64,000 nt of DNA from Acanthosepion pharaonis (lineage: Eukaryota; Mollusca; Cephalopoda; Sepiida; Sepiidae), in contig CAHIKZ030005210.1 of assembly GCA_903632075.3 (NCBI GenBank), forward strand, positions 646,501 to 710,500, given 5' to 3'. Below the pieces are notes generated by a model. It ran no database searches and had not been told where the DNA came from. It saw only the letters and a list, made by a program, of their open reading frames with translations. Below, one piece after another: positions 11,346-22,244 of the stretch (position 1 is its first letter; the number at the start of each line of letters is the position of its first letter). The translations under genes and the position numbers were made by a program.

Positions 11346-11885
11346 ATTAAAAGAAACGATAAAGTTCTTGGTAAAGATCAAGAGTTGGGAGGTCAAGCGT
11401 AGTCGAGGCGAAGAACGTTCTTGATGAGTAAAGACGAATGAGGAATTTTGATAGCATCGTCTGCTTGAAAGCAATTTCCAAAGAATAAACTGCCAGTTTT
11501 TACTTTCTGTTAGGTTGTCCGATATTTTTAGTTGGCTGTGAGATGCTTTAGTGTTTAAAGTCCTTTGTTTAGAGTTTGAATTGGCCACTTATTGTTTCAA
11601 AATGCTCATTTCTCTTTCAGCAGAAAATGTGGATATTATTGTCTCCATGTTTGCATGCGGTTTTTCTTGAATAGTGATTTTCACCGGCCAGCGACTTTAT
11701 TCATATTTAGGTCGTCAGGCTCAATCATTTATTTTTTTCAAATTATCGCGGGTTTCGAATTCGAGTTTTTCTGATTGGTGGAAAATAATCCAAAACAAAA
11801 AGAAGAATTTTCCTTCTCAGTCCTCCCACCCCACGTTTTTGCTTTTTTTTTAAATTTTTTTATTTTCGTTCGATTTTTATTGGTT
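11346..11885. other. no recognisable feature
   Basis: Open frames at 11337-11588 (minus) and 11592-11774 (plus) have no recognisable domain. Poly-T rich near 11840-11870. Confidence 0.45.
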
Positions 11886-11887
11886 TT

Positions 11888-12275
11888 GGTCAGACACCAT
11901 AAATAGGCTCAAATTCAAAGCCTTATCAAGAAAAGCCCGTATGAAAACCTCATTGGTTACTAAAATTCGCTCGTAGATAGCGGTCACAGGTATAGGTTGC
12001 ATATATTATTAGCGTCACCATAAAAGCTCAAATTCGCTTATCAAGAAAAAGCCCGTATGAAAACCTCATTGGTTACTAAAGTATTCGCTCGTAGATAGCG
12101 GTCACAGGTATAGGTTGCATTTTTTTTTTTCACATATATTATTAGCGTCACCATAAATAGGCTCAAATTCAAAGCCTTATCAAGAAAAGCCCGTATGAAA
12201 ACCTCATTGGTTACTAAAGTATTCGCTCGTAGATAGCGGTCACATTTTTTTTTTCACATATATTTTTTCTAAACA
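11888..12275. repeat. three-copy tandem repeat of about 122-135 bp
   Basis: Units begin at the CACCATAAATAGGCTCAAAT marker near 11896, 12015 (with a small deletion) and 12150. Each contains AAAGCCCGTATGAAAACCTC and CGCTCGTAGATAGCGGTCAC. Copies two and three differ by an inserted TTTTTTTTTTCACATATAT segment, so the expansion is recent with indels. Confidence 0.85.
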
Positions 12276-12384
12276 GTAGAAAACTCTTTTATTAAACTGG
12301 GAATTAGTCTGAGATCAATTGACTGAGTTTAAAAACTTCAACGAGAACATGAAGAGATTTTAAGTCTAACTTGTATTTTACCTT

Positions 12385-12775
12385 ATTTATATTCGGACTA
12401 TTATCGTCATCTTTGTTTTCGTTATCACAGCGTTTCAGCCGTTATGCCCTCCAAGCTTCTTCAGGTGTATATCGAGCTGGGAATTACAGAGAATTCTGAA
12501 CTTAACATTTTACTTAATCTATGGAGGTAGATTGTTCCACTGCTCATTTCTAGGAAATTCTAGTTTTGTTCTTATTTAGTACTTTCTTGCCCATTTCCAC
12601 TGAGCCCAAGTACACACTGCCCAACGCAGGGATTGAACTCACAATCACTATGTCATCAAATTAAAAAACAAATGCTCTAATCCACTATGGCATTGTCCCC
12701 TGCGACAACATTGTGATAACATCAACCAAAATGAAGATAACCGTTCGAATATAAATACTGTAAATAATAATAACT
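12385..12775 (-). mobile_element. tRNA-derived SINE fragments, minus strand
   Basis: The left part carries CGGACTATTATCGTCATC and CACAGCGTTTCAGCCGTT. The right part has a minus-strand tRNA-like head with B-box complement GGGATTGAACTCACAATC and A-box complement GCTCTAATCCACTATGGC. Probably one SINE interrupted by a rearrangement, or two abutting copies. Confidence 0.65.
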
Positions 12776-13059
12776 CTTCATCCCAGAAATTCAAGCAGAA
12801 ATGTTATTGGCCTGTTTTTTCTATTCTCTTGAAATTTGCTTAGGATTTTCCTCAACTGCTGTCTGCAGAAGCTCATCATTTAAAGAACTGATCCGTCTTG
12901 ATCGAAAGAAATCTTTGAGAGAAAGATTTCCTGGTTGTTGGCATGTCCGGACTTAAAGTTTCCAGTGTCATCTGATATTTCTTGTAGTTTCCTCTACTGA
13001 AGAAACCTTTTTGAATTCATTCAAATGTCTGATATGGATATAAACTTTAAAAGGTGGGG

Positions 13060-13415
13060 GAACAAAATTTTCCCTCTTTGATATTAAGCGATCAGCAAAG
13101 AGGAAAAAAAAGCATTACAACGTAAAAATTAATGGTTATTTTGTCATAACCACGAAAAATTAATGGTTATTTTGTCATAACCACGGAAAATTAATGGTTA
13201 TTTTGTCATCACCACTAAAAATTAATGGTTATTTTGTCATCACCACTAAAAATTAATGGTTATTTTGTCATCACCACTGAAAATTAATGGTTATTTTGTC
13301 ATAACCACTGAAAAAAAGATATAAAATTTTCCTTCTTTCATATTAAGTTGTCAGCAAAGAGAGAAAAATATTACAACGTAAAAATTAATGGTTATTTTGT
13401 CATAACCACTGAAAA
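13060..13415. repeat. 30-bp minisatellite with flanking duplication
   Basis: The unit AAAATTAATGGTTATTTTGT followed by CATAACCACT repeats about six times from 13126, then once more at 13381. The flanks AATTTTCCCTCTTTGATATT (13065) and AATTTTCCTTCTTTCATATT (13326) are duplicated as well, so a larger unit containing the 30-mer was itself duplicated. Confidence 0.9.
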
Positions 13416-13424
13416 GGTCACTTG

Positions 13425-13660
13425 GCTTAAGGCAAAATAAATGTGGTTCTACAGAAGGATGCTGAGAATACAACGGATTGAATTTGTGATAAACGACGAA
13501 GTTTTAGAGAAAATGCAAACAAAAAGGAAATTTATTCTTAAGAGCAGAAAGATATAGCTGAAATTTTTAGGACACATTGTAACCTAGGGAAGGTAACTGA
13601 ACACAACAATCAAACGAAGGTTGGTAATGAACGATAATACTTAGAACAAGAACAACAGAC
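13425..13660 (+). pseudogene. LINE ORF2 C-terminal fragment
   Basis: The plus strand translates near 13440 to MWFYRRMLRIQRIEFVINDE and then VLEKMQTKRKFILKSRKI, followed after a stop by LKFLGHIV. These are standard post-RT motifs of an invertebrate non-LTR family also present at 27430-27805 (plus) and 40215-40790 (minus). Stop codons interrupt it. Confidence 0.8.
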
Positions 13661-13664
13661 ATAA

Positions 13665-14055
13665 GATTCACCAGCGGCGCGTAGAAAGAGTAGTCAACTG
13701 CTAGAAGTGAGTCAAGTGAATTCCACAATGAATTTCCAATTGCAGGATAACTACCAACTGCTCCACGCGGTCAGATGTGGCACAATGCCGAATTTAATGT
13801 GGGGTATCCGAGCCCGTAGGCTCGGCCAAAAAGTTCCTCGTAGACCCTGTATAAAACCGGGTCAGGTAGCTGTTTCCCGAAACGACAATCTACCGTTTGA
13901 CACAGCCTCATCTGGGGATCCTTTCTGTCCGAAGACAGAGGGTGACTAGCACAACTGCAGACCAACATACAGTATTTACTACTGTATTTATGTGAATGGG
14001 GACATACCCATTACTGTCCGTAGGTATGCTACAATACATAATGAGGAAAGAGAGC
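13665..14055 (+). mobile_element. unclassified repeat flanking a hairpin element
   Basis: The outer parts (13670-13725 with CACCAGCGGCGCGTAGAAAG, and 13965-14040 with TGGGGACATACCCATTACTG and CCGTAGGTATGC) match the dispersed repeat at 17740-17930 and its minus-strand copy at 42320-42545. The middle is the hairpin element annotated at 13740-13950. The arrangement suggests insertion of one element into the other, or a fused composite. Confidence 0.6.
13740..13950 (+). mobile_element. dispersed copy of the hairpin (satellite-founder) element
   Basis: Aligns by eye to the 230-bp monomer of the 49-59 kb array in the same orientation. It starts with ATGTGGCACAATGCCGA, then CCGAGCCCGTAGGCTCGG (a perfect hairpin), GACCCTGTATAAAACCGGGTC (a hairpin) and TCTGTCCGAAGACAGA (a hairpin). 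The last one uses different stem bases from the array's TCTGCTCAAAAGCAGA yet still pairs completely. The breakpoints lie in the C-run and after the GACAGAGGG segment. Confidence 0.75.
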
Positions 14056-14089
14056 TTGGAAAATTTGACACTAACAAGACGGAAAGAAG

Positions 14090-14298
14090 GAAAGGGGGAC
14101 AAAGGGAAGTAATGCATAACCTAATTTGTGTAAATGGATGGCAGAACAGGGCTTAAGAGAGAAAGCAAAAAGTTAATATTTACTGAGACATACAAAGGCG
14201 CGGAAATTGTGGAGAGCCAGGATCACCAACGCCCTAAAGGGATATGGCAAGAAGAAGAAGAAGAAGAAGAAGAAGAAGAAGAAGAAGAAGAAGAAGAA
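14090..14298 (+). pseudogene. LINE 3' terminus with (GAA)n tail
   Basis: GTGTAAATGGATGGCAGAAC and TTGTGGAGAGCCAGGATCAC followed by GGGATATGGCAAGAAGAAG mark the end of the same LINE family as 38440-38665 and 28060-28360. The usual end reads roughly LWRAMI...LKGYG, and the tail is a GAA/AAG microsatellite (14250-14298). The apparent poly-Glu and poly-Arg proteins are artefacts of this tail. Confidence 0.75.
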
Positions 14299-14299
14299 T

Positions 14300-16010
14300 A
14301 TCAGAAATTCGACAGGATTTTCTTTCCATCATTATATTTGATTGTCACAAAAATTCGTTAGTTTTCCCCCAATTATTTTTATCCTATTATTCATCAACAA
14401 TTTTAACAAATTTGTCAATAATATAAAATATTAAATCAAATTTGTAGAGGAAGAAAAACTCAAAAATCATATAAAGCTACGGTAAAAAATATTTAATTTA
14501 TTAATTCAAATAAAGTTGGAGAAAAAAGGAATGAATTTAGCTGACAACACAATATTTTTTCTCTTTTTCAAAAAATAAGGTTATTTTGCCTGTCCCGGTA
14601 AAATAGACAAACATTCTTCTAAGCTTAATCGGTAAAATAGACACCCAGGCTTTTTTTACCGGTAAATATATTTTTTTTATCATCATGAAACCAGGTAATC
14701 TTCATCTTTTGTTAAATAATAGTTTACCAGACTATTATTTTTTTAGAGGAAGTGTATCTCTGCTCGGATTTCCTGAGGTTGACGTTTGAGGTCAGATGGA
14801 AGACAAAATAATGAATTCGATTTTGATTGGCTGACCGAGCGTGGGAAAGGAAATCGATAGAGAAAGGTTTTTCAGTGTGTTGGTTCTTACACATCAAGCA
14901 AGATAGATGTGTTTTCTTTCGTGTCTGAAACGGCTCCCCAGTGTGGGAGAGACCACACTGGACAGTTAGAAAATGTTGACTACATTCATAAAATAGTTTA
15001 AAATTCCCTGTGTTGAAGTTCTTTTATCTCTGGACTCAAAACAACTAGCGATCACCAGTCGAGAGAGAAGAATGTAACTTTAATATCAAATCGGGGCAGT
15101 GACTAAGACATGAGGGGCCTATGCAACATTTTAAGGAGATTGTCCAGCATTCATTACCATATAGGAGGCCAGATATTACGTAACAGTTCAGTACTCATTT
15201 CGTAACGGTTAATCGTCACAAAAGTTACTTTCTTTTTTCTCTTGTGATGGATATTCCATTATTTTAAATTTTAAACACAAAATGAGTTAAGAAAGAATTA
15301 CTTTGCACGAAAAGATAAAATTATTTTCCTCTGTTTCCAAATTAAAATTAAATTAATGCCTTCCCAGATCCAGTTTTGCTGCAATCGTGTAATTTTCAGG
15401 AGTTATTACTTTTCAGTGAGGATCATTTGAATATATTTATCTTCAAGCAAAAATGAATAGTAATTATCTCCTCGCGCAAATAAATTATTTCAAAAATTCC
15501 ATTTCAAGAAATCCCGCTTACAATTTCTTTTTCTTTTACCTTTAATTTTTTTTTTCTTTTTATTATTGTTGTTATTTTAATATCGACAATTGAACACCGT
15601 TCGTTTACTGCTGGTGGCAGGAGAATTGCATTTCCCTCATCGGAATTGATTTAATATGAAGTGTAGCTCACATCCATGCAACATGGCCGGTGTTTCGATT
15701 GCATGCAAATATTATCTCTGCTTTTCGTTCTCTTTTATGAAACTTCGGCCATCTTGTCACGTTTCCTCTCATTTCGAATGGAACTCACGCGAACGAACAC
15801 ACTTTCATTGAAAGTGCGCGCATGCGTACTTACACACTTTTACGTAATGTCGTTAGCCATGCCGAGAGAAACGGCTCAAGTTTATTAACAAACTCAATCA
15901 TCCGATCGTTCTAACAACGTTCACTTCTTATTCGCTGTTCACTTTCCTTCGCAATATCTTAAATTACCTGATAAAGAGAAAACCAAAAAGCAAGGTTAAA
16001 GGAATTGATT
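14300..16010. other. about 1.7 kb without a supported feature
   Basis: AT-rich, with runs such as TTTTTACCGGTAAATATA near 14655. The stretch 15600-15900 has somewhat higher GC and more CpG than its surroundings, and an open frame at 15676-15888. I recognise no domain, splice context or repeat family, so a host exon cannot be excluded or supported. Confidence 0.45.
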
Positions 16011-16069
16011 TCTTTCTTTTATTTATTTGTTTTCAAGAAATATTTATACTTGGTTGACACTGATTGGCT

Positions 16070-16375
16070 TGTTTTCTACGGTTTATCAACCCTTTGTGGT
16101 TTATTTAAAACCGAAACATATTTTGGACTGTAAGATTTTTCATCTTTTTGCTAATGAATATTGCATTAACAATTTTTATCTGTTACGAAATGCAATGATT
16201 TTTCTAGATATAAATCTTACTATTTAAGCCATAGTTTGGGAGAGAAGATGGATTCGTACCTTTCCAAAGTGTATTTTCGCATAAATGAATGTAACCAAAC
16301 CGACTGAATTCGAACTCGGCTCTCCGATTTCTCACTCCAAGCCGCTATCCATTACACCATCTGGACATTCGTACT
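16070..16375 (-). mobile_element. tRNA-derived SINE, minus strand
   Basis: Tail (GGTTTATCAACCCTTTGTGG, AAAACCGAAACATATTTTGG), body (TTAAGCCATAGTTTGGGAG) and tRNA-like head (B-box complement GAATTCGAACTCGGCTCTCC, A-box complement CGCTATCCATTACACCATC) are all present and in order. Same family as 5505 and 6180. Confidence 0.85.
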
Positions 16376-16554
16376 TGGCTGGTAAAAATGTCATCACCAC
16401 CATATTACATGCAACTGTCATGGAGTCTGTTTTTTTTTCCCACTCGGAATATATTATTCGATCCAAGGTTCTTATTTTAACCTAGTCGATTTACCAAATG
16501 AGTATTTATGTTTTGCTTGGAAACTTAAGTAATTGCATATTTCCCGCCTTTTCT

Positions 16555-16640
16555 AAATCGAGGAAACTTTTTACACCTTTTTACACCTTTTTACGCCTTT
16601 TCTAAATCGAGGAAACTTCTTCCTTTTTACACTTTTGTCC
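16555..16640. repeat. short tandem duplication (TTTTTACACC)n
   Basis: CTTTTTACAC is repeated three to four times and TCTAAATCGAGGAAACTT is duplicated around it (16551 and 16601). Confidence 0.75.
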
Positions 16641-16914
16641 TGAATGCACATGCTACATGCAGTGTGACATGATGGGACTCGTTTGTGATGGGTCACTCAC
16701 ATAGGAGAGAATTGTAAATTATTTTATTTTAGTCTTAAGTGTTTTTATGACCAGCAATAAAGGCTATGAAATGAGGTATTCAAAACAGCCACCCACTTGA
16801 CCAAAAGGTAAGAAAATAGTAGATATATAAAGGAAATTATATTGGAACAAGTGGCACTTGAATGGTTGTTAGAAATTTCCGTTAACAGGCTTGTATATAC
16901 AGACACGGTTAGAA

Positions 16915-17225
16915 TTGATGGTAGATCCGGGCCGAATTTTGAACCAAACTCTTTATTTCGTCCACCGGGGTAGATTGTTCTAGTTCCACATGCTATACCT
17001 CTTCCGGGTGTTATTCAGCTATTTCCCTTTAATTGAATTCTTCATGTCTTTTGGTTCACCACTGTTGTAGCCTGGTACTAAATTGGTCGGAGGACGAAAT
17101 AAAGGGTTCGGTTCGAAATTCCAATCGCCTGAAGAAGGCCTGAGCGTACAATGTTATGAATATGGCAATGAAAATGAGGATAACAGTCCGAATAATATAA
17201 ATAATGTAAATAATCTGCAATTTTA
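16915..17225. mobile_element. head-to-head copies of the 'AACGTTTCGGCC' SINE body
   Basis: 16930-17085 reads in minus orientation (ACTCTTTATTTCGTCCACCG, TACCTCTTCCGGGTG). From 17090 the plus orientation begins (GACGAAATAAAGGGTTCGGT, CCTGAAGAAGGCCTGAGCGT) and ends in CAGTCCGAATAATATAAATA. The two halves therefore form an inverted junction near 17088. Confidence 0.7.
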
Positions 17226-17229
17226 TTGG

Positions 17230-17670
17230 TCCTGTCCTAGTATATCGGCTTCAGCCTCTTTTCCACCTAATGTAGCTTCCCTGTGCCTTTTCTATAAATA
17301 CTTTCATGGTATTTGTTCTGATAATCTCTCCTTTATGGTACCTATATTCTATAAATTTAAGCGCAGTACTAGATTGGAGACAGGATCTCATCATTTTACA
17401 GTTGGAATGGCTAGATGTAACCGTAAGTTCTATGCTAACAGTTTCTTCTCTTGCACTTCTCGCTTGTGGATCACTTCCTGAGTTTTTGCTTCACAGTCAA
17501 TTTTGATCTTCAAAAATTAAAATGCAATATCAATCGTTATTTTCTGTCTTCTTAATTCCTGTTCATTTATTGTTCTCTCTCATTAAAGATGTTTTTTCTT
17601 ATATTTTTTTCACATTCAGCGTGTTAGTGGCCTTTTGCCTCGCTTGGTGTTAAATGATTACAAAAAGTAG
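17230..17670 (+). pseudogene. Jockey/CR1-like LINE 3' end
   Basis: The plus-strand frame (start of recognition about 17260) reads VASLCLFYKYFHGICSDNLS and later SNSFFS-like CTSRLWITS, then a stop. The corresponding intact-looking copy at 36.2 kb has RTSRLWNSLPFSCFP. The 3' UTR ends in GCCTCGCTTGGTGTTAAATG and A-rich sequence, matching the minus-strand copy at 40855-41220. No catalytic RT core is present. Confidence 0.85.
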
Positions 17671-17739
17671 GTGAAATGGAAATTATGATGGTTTAAGTTG
17701 TAACTTAGAAAGGGTTACAGAATGAGGAATAACCAAAAC

Positions 17740-17935
17740 GGAGACTGGAGATGAAATGGTAATAACGTCAATAAAATACAATACTCGCCAGCGCCGTGAA
17801 ATAGGTAAACCACTGCTAGTGGTAGACTACTTCGACAGCATATTACCTCCACTTACAAACGTATTTATGAGGATTGAGATATACCCATTAGTGTCCATAG
17901 GTACGGTATATAACAGTTTAGGAAGTAAAAAAAAA
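17740..17935. repeat. dispersed repeat of unknown class (second copy at 42320)
   Basis: CCAGCGCCGTGAAATAGGTA, CCACTGCTAGTGGTAGACTA and GAGATATACCCATTAGTGTC match, in reverse, the copy embedded in the telomere-like array at 42320-42545, and partly 13665-14055. Confidence 0.7.
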
Positions 17936-18024
17936 AAATAAAAACAAGTTAATGACGAAATACACTATTAAATAAACAACGTAACCTTTTAGTCATTGAT
18001 TTCATCATAAAACATGTTGGAAAA

Positions 18025-18235
18025 TGGTCGAAAATGATTGCCACTGGTTTGGAAATGATGCAAGTATGACAGATAGGGCTGTTATATGAATATCGTAAAT
18101 GCATTGGCAACCATTTAATTGTAGACATACATTGAAAATCAATAAGAAAATGATTGCCAATGATCCTGAATTTTTGCAAATGTCACAGGTAGAAAGGTCT
18201 ATTATAATGTAAATTTGAATTTGTCATACCGATTG
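18025..18235. repeat. two-copy degenerate repeat of about 120 bp
   Basis: AAAATGATTGCCACTGG at 18031 and AAAATGATTGCCAATGA at 18148 start two related segments that continue through GATGCAAGTATGACAGATAG and TTTGCAAATGTCACAGGTAG. Confidence 0.6.
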
Positions 18236-18349
18236 GACTGTTCGCGCGAATAAACATTACACATTCCTATTACAGAGCACGAATAAAAGGATTTCATGAG
18301 GAAATGAAATCGTTGTGAGGAACTCAGGCAACAATTCTATTCATTGGAG

Positions 18350-18463
18350 TTAATGACTAAAGAGAATAATAAATCGATAGTTTGGAAGAATTTTCCTTAG
18401 CATTCCTATTCATAGGCGTTAACAAGTTCAAGAGAACAAAACACTACATTGAAAGTATATATC

Positions 18464-18504
<41 letters not shown>

Positions 18505-19115
18505 TAACATATGTATAGCATTTCTATTGGCTGTAGTTAAATCGTCAGTTTGAGAGGATCAATCTCGGAATTCATTTTCACTGTATTTAATGACATCGAG
18601 AAGTAAAGATCAAACTGTCTATTTGAGAAGATCAACTTCAGTGTTTCTATTCAAGCCATTTAATGACTTAAACTCAAGATCAAATCGTCAGTTTCAGATT
18701 GCCAGCCTTAGTATTCCTATGAAATGATTTCAACTCAAGGGATGATCAAATCGTGAATTTGAGATGATCAACCTCAGTATTCTTATTCACGCCATTTAAT
18801 TATTTCAATTCAAGAGAAGATCAAATTGTCTTCTTGAGAGGTCGACCATTTAATGATTTCAATTCGAAAGATCAAACTGTCTATTTGAGAGGATCAACCT
18901 CAGTATTCCTATTCACACCCTTTAATGATTTCGATTCAGGAGATCAAATCGTCATTTTTAAATGATCAACGTATTTTTATTCATGCCCTTTAATTATTTC
19001 AGTTCAGGGGATGATCAAATTGTCTATTTGAGTGTATAGACCTCAGTATTTCTATTTACGCCATTTACTTATTTCAATTCAGAAGTTTAAAATTAAAACA
19101 CTTCTATTTGAGAGT
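18350..19115. repeat. degenerate minisatellite of about 60-80 bp
   Basis: The themes GATCAAATCGTCAGTTTGAG, GATCAACCTCAGTATTCCTA and CCATTTAATGATTTCAATTC recur about eight times between 18530 and 19115 with many substitutions and length changes. A (CA)n-(TA)n tract (18466-18503) sits inside. Old and decayed in comparison with the 119-bp array. Confidence 0.75.
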
Positions 19116-19699
19116 ATCAAGTAAACGCTTGAAGACTCAAATATAAACGACAAATATTTACCTAACCTCGTATCAAATAATTATGTCTATGAACATTGAC
19201 TAAATTTACTGACATGAAAGTAAAGATTTATGGAGAGCGACAAAATGAGGTTTGTGTTATATCAATCTTCGCAGTGAGGAGGGTCTACTTAAATTTACGG
19301 CATTTCGTGTCTTGTGTTAAAGAATAAATCCTTTCTCTTATCCTTAATAGACACTCAACATAACTATCAATTCCAGTACGTCTGAAGTTCTACAAATCAG
19401 ATAAAGCTCAATAACTTGAATTCGCTTTAAAAAGCCATACCAAATTTTAAAGGAGTAATTTGAACAAAGCTTGAGTTTAATTTGTAGGTAATTTTATCCT
19501 GTTTTATTAAAGTTAGTGGATTTATTATAACAACTGCATTTTAATGTTTTTATGCAGATTATATTAATATTAGTTTAAAGCCTAAAAAATATAATAAAAG
19601 CTATTTTTTCCTTTTTTTTTTTTTTTCATAATATATATTAAAGCACGGGTAATAGAAAGGATCTAACAATTCCTGAAAAACAGAAAATAACAAAGTTAT

Positions 19700-20035
19700 T
19701 GAGTTAGGAAATGTCCACATTGGCGATATCAAAGGAGCTTCGCTGAAATCATCGAACGATAAAGAGGGCTGTTGAAATTATAACTAAGTTGAGAAAGAGA
19801 AACAAAGGAAAAAGCTTCAAGAACCTGTCTCCCCGGGCAATATATAAACTAAATCGAATCATAGCGAAACAACCTCTTTTGACTAAAGCTCAGATCTTTG
19901 AACGCGCTGGAACAGAGGGAGTCAAGAAAGATAAACGAAGTAAAGTAATTTTCACGGGCGAATATTGGTTGATACTCGGTGGTCCTGATGGATGGTACAA
20001 ATGATGGATTTTATCCGATGTAGATGTGCCTGTGG
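19700..20035 (+). pseudogene. Tc1-like transposase relic with internal deletion
   Basis: The plus strand reads ISKELRWNHRTIKRAVEI, then LRKRNKGKSFKNLSPRAIYK and IAKQPLLTKAQIFERAG. This is the N-terminal paired helix-turn-helix DNA-binding region of Tc1-type transposases. It then jumps directly to VIFTGEYWLILGGPDGWYK, corresponding to the first catalytic region (normally a VIFSDES-type motif; the aspartate is missing here). About 20-30 residues between the domains are gone and a stop follows. Confidence 0.8.
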
Positions 20036-20182
20036 CCATGGCTGGTCCTAGGGTTGTGGCACCCCGGGCAAGCTGAACTTTGACACGCTTAAAAGTATAT
20101 ATATTTTTTAATTTTCACAAGAAGAAAAACTGAAAATGTAGGATAACCCGAGTTGCCATTATCTTGAGCTGGCGCTGCCTGT

Positions 20183-20570
20183 GGCTTACGACCACACCAC
20201 GTTGAAACACCGGTTCTCTTACGATCATCAAAGTTAAGCAACATCGAGTCTGGTCAGTACCTAGGTGGGTGACCGTTTGAGAATACCATTTGCTGTAAGC
20301 TTGGATGTGCAGGTGGTTTAATGGATAATGGCTCGAAAGTGTTAATCAGAGAGCCGAATTTCAATTCCCATTGGCTTCGTTATAGTCACTTTAGCACCAA
20401 TATCCTTGGAAAATGTATCAATCCATCTCTTCTTTCTCAGCTATAAGTTAATTAGTAAGACTTTTATCAGTAAACATCACCCAAAAAATTATTACAATTT
20501 AAAAATATTTCCTGGCTTTAAATAACCTGCAAAGGGTTGATAAGCTGTAAAAAATTAATAGATCAATCAA
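20183..20570 (+). mobile_element. 5S rRNA-tRNA composite SINE, full layout
   Basis: 20183-20300 aligns along its whole length with animal 5S rRNA, from CTTACGACCACACCACGTTG through ATCAAAGTTAAGCAACATCG and GGTGGGTGACCGTTTGAGAA to TTTGCTGTAAGC. About 3 bp later a tRNA-like head begins (GGATGTGCAGGTGGTTTAAT, B-box near GCCGAATTTCAATTCCC). The body (CTTCTTTCTCAGCTATAAGT) and tail (AAATAACCTGCAAAGGGTTG) follow to about 20570. Best plus-strand example of the family; other 5S-bearing copies are at 6180, 22245 and 45580. Not a functional 5S gene: many substitutions and no terminator T-run at the 5S end. Confidence 0.88.
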
Positions 20571-20574
20571 CTAC

Positions 20575-21105
20575 AACGAATAATGGTAGGCTACGCTGCC
20601 AATAAATGCTGAAAATACGGGACTGTTCTTTTACGGCCGACGCCACACGAAATCGTGAAGAATCAACGTCAACAACGCCTGAGAGAGTTCCAAACTATCG
20701 ACGCAGCATAGGTTTGACGCGTATCCAACGATTTTCCACGTTTCGAGTATGGGTGGTGTCATCATCAGTATCCATAAATTGCTGTTGATGATTAACGACG
20801 TTATATCCCGTGGTTGATTTCCTCGATCCCAGTCCATCAATCTAAAATGAAACAATATGGCTTCCAGGCTGAATATATTGCACAATCGCCTCGTTCAACG
20901 TCTCTATTCGCCGATCCGAGAAAGAAAGTAAGAAACACTTCCCCGAACCCCGCTCGATACCACTGAATACCCAGTGGCCAGGTCGCCATTACTCACGGTG
21001 ATTATTTTCAGCAAAGAACATTTATAAAATTAAAACACTTCAAGATATAAAATGATGGTTAATTTTACATCGTTTAAGTGAAGGAGCACTTTGACAAATC
21101 ATTTT
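20575..21105. other. no supported gene
   Basis: Slightly GC-richer than neighbours. An 84-codon minus-strand frame (20631-20885) has no recognisable domain. Nothing else was seen. Confidence 0.45.
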
Positions 21106-21109
21106 ACGC

Positions 21110-21410
21110 TGCTTATGTGAACCCATAGCTGGGGGAAGAAGAGGTGGATTTATACCTTTCCCAAGAGTATTTGCGCGGAAGTGAATATAGTGAACCCGAC
21201 TGGAATTGGAACTCGGCTCTCCGATTAACAATTCCAAGCCATTATCCACATCCAAGCTGGTATTACCCGTCTACTAGGGCGGCGAGCCAATCCCTAATTC
21301 AGACGCTCTCTCAGGCACATTTGTGAAAGCTCAACACCCACAGAGCCCACCTGTGGTTTATACTGCAACTATGCTGAGCAGACCTTATTTACAGTTATCG
21401 CTGTTACTTA
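21110..21410 (-). mobile_element. tRNA SINE fused to the common SINE body module, minus strand
   Basis: 21118-21255 carries the tRNA SINE head and body (B-box complement GGAATTGGAACTCGGCTCTC). It is joined at about 21262 to the module with CCGTCTACTAGGGCGGCGAG, CACCTGTGGTTTATACTGC and AACTATGCTGAGCAGACC, also at 4285, 23540, 25860 and 33495. Confidence 0.75.
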
Positions 21411-21414
21411 ACAT

Positions 21415-21535
21415 GTCCTGAGAGTGGTAAATTCCCCCAGCCCACTTTCTTCATTATGTACCCGATATACTTCAACTGTCTCTTTCTGATTCGAAGAATA
21501 AGTTTCCTTTTTGTTTCCATATACCCTTTGAGAGA
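21415..21535 (-). pseudogene. small LINE ORF2 fragment, minus strand
   Basis: AGCCCACTTTCTTCATTATG, CTTCAACTGTC and AATAAGTTTCCTTTTTGTTT correspond to the minus-strand LINE segment at 40490-40590 (FLKHIMRKDGLENMILSGQ on the coding strand). Decayed. Confidence 0.55.
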
Positions 21536-21970
21536 TTATTTTACCCGGCTTGAGAAATTGAAAAAAATTGTTATGTCCGGTCTCAGGGCATATCGTAAAA
21601 CTAGAAAAATACCGAGGAAGGTGCTGAATTATTTTTTCAAAAACTTACAGAGGGGGGAACCCATAATGAGTGAAGAAATGAGTGTGAATATGGGGAAAAA
21701 AGTCAAAACAGAGAATGAGTTAGTGAGTAGAGAATGAGGCTTTGATATGTGCCAACCAATCTCCGCCCCTCTTCTTCCGTTCCAGACACGAAAACAGCAA
21801 CATCCATATTTAGAGGTTTTGATTACTAATGTCCTACTCTCGACTGACATTGTATCCTCCAGCCAAAGAATTTCTGGCTTTTTTTTTTTCGCTTATTCCT
21901 CTTCCATTAATACCCTCACCGCCACGACTTTCCACCTCACCCAAGCCTCTATACATCTGCCGCCGATACC
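21536..21970. other. no supported gene
   Basis: Contains a 93-codon plus-strand frame (21456-21737) that is mostly a shadow of the LINE piece. No further feature. Confidence 0.4.
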
Positions 21971-21974
21971 ACCA

Positions 21975-22046
21975 TGTTTATCTCTCTCTCTCTTTCTTTG
22001 TCTTTCTCTCTTCTTCTCTCTATCTCTTTCCCTTTCTTTCTCTCTC

Positions 22047-22089
<43 letters not shown>

Positions 22090-22092
22090 CTT
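21975..22092. repeat. (CT)n-rich microsatellite
   Basis: TCTC, TTTC and TCTG variants condense into a pure (CT)n run at about 22050-22086. Long open frames in several phases are artefacts. Confidence 0.95.
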
Positions 22093-22244
22093 GTGTTGTT
22101 GGCAACAAGTATTTTATTTGGCTCTCCAGGCGCATTTATTAAAATCCTTCCGTTATGTTTTTTTCCCCCATTGATTAAACGATATTTCTGTTAAGATGAT
22201 ATGCTACATACACGTGCACACAAATACACATATACGGACCCATT

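Noticed and set aside
14134..14426. Poly-Glu / poly-Arg proteins
   Set aside because: Produced by the (GAA)n tail of a LINE copy in different frames.
20183..20300. Functional 5S rRNA gene
   Set aside because: Many substitutions in conserved positions, no T-run terminator at its end, and direct fusion to a tRNA-like SINE body found in several copies.
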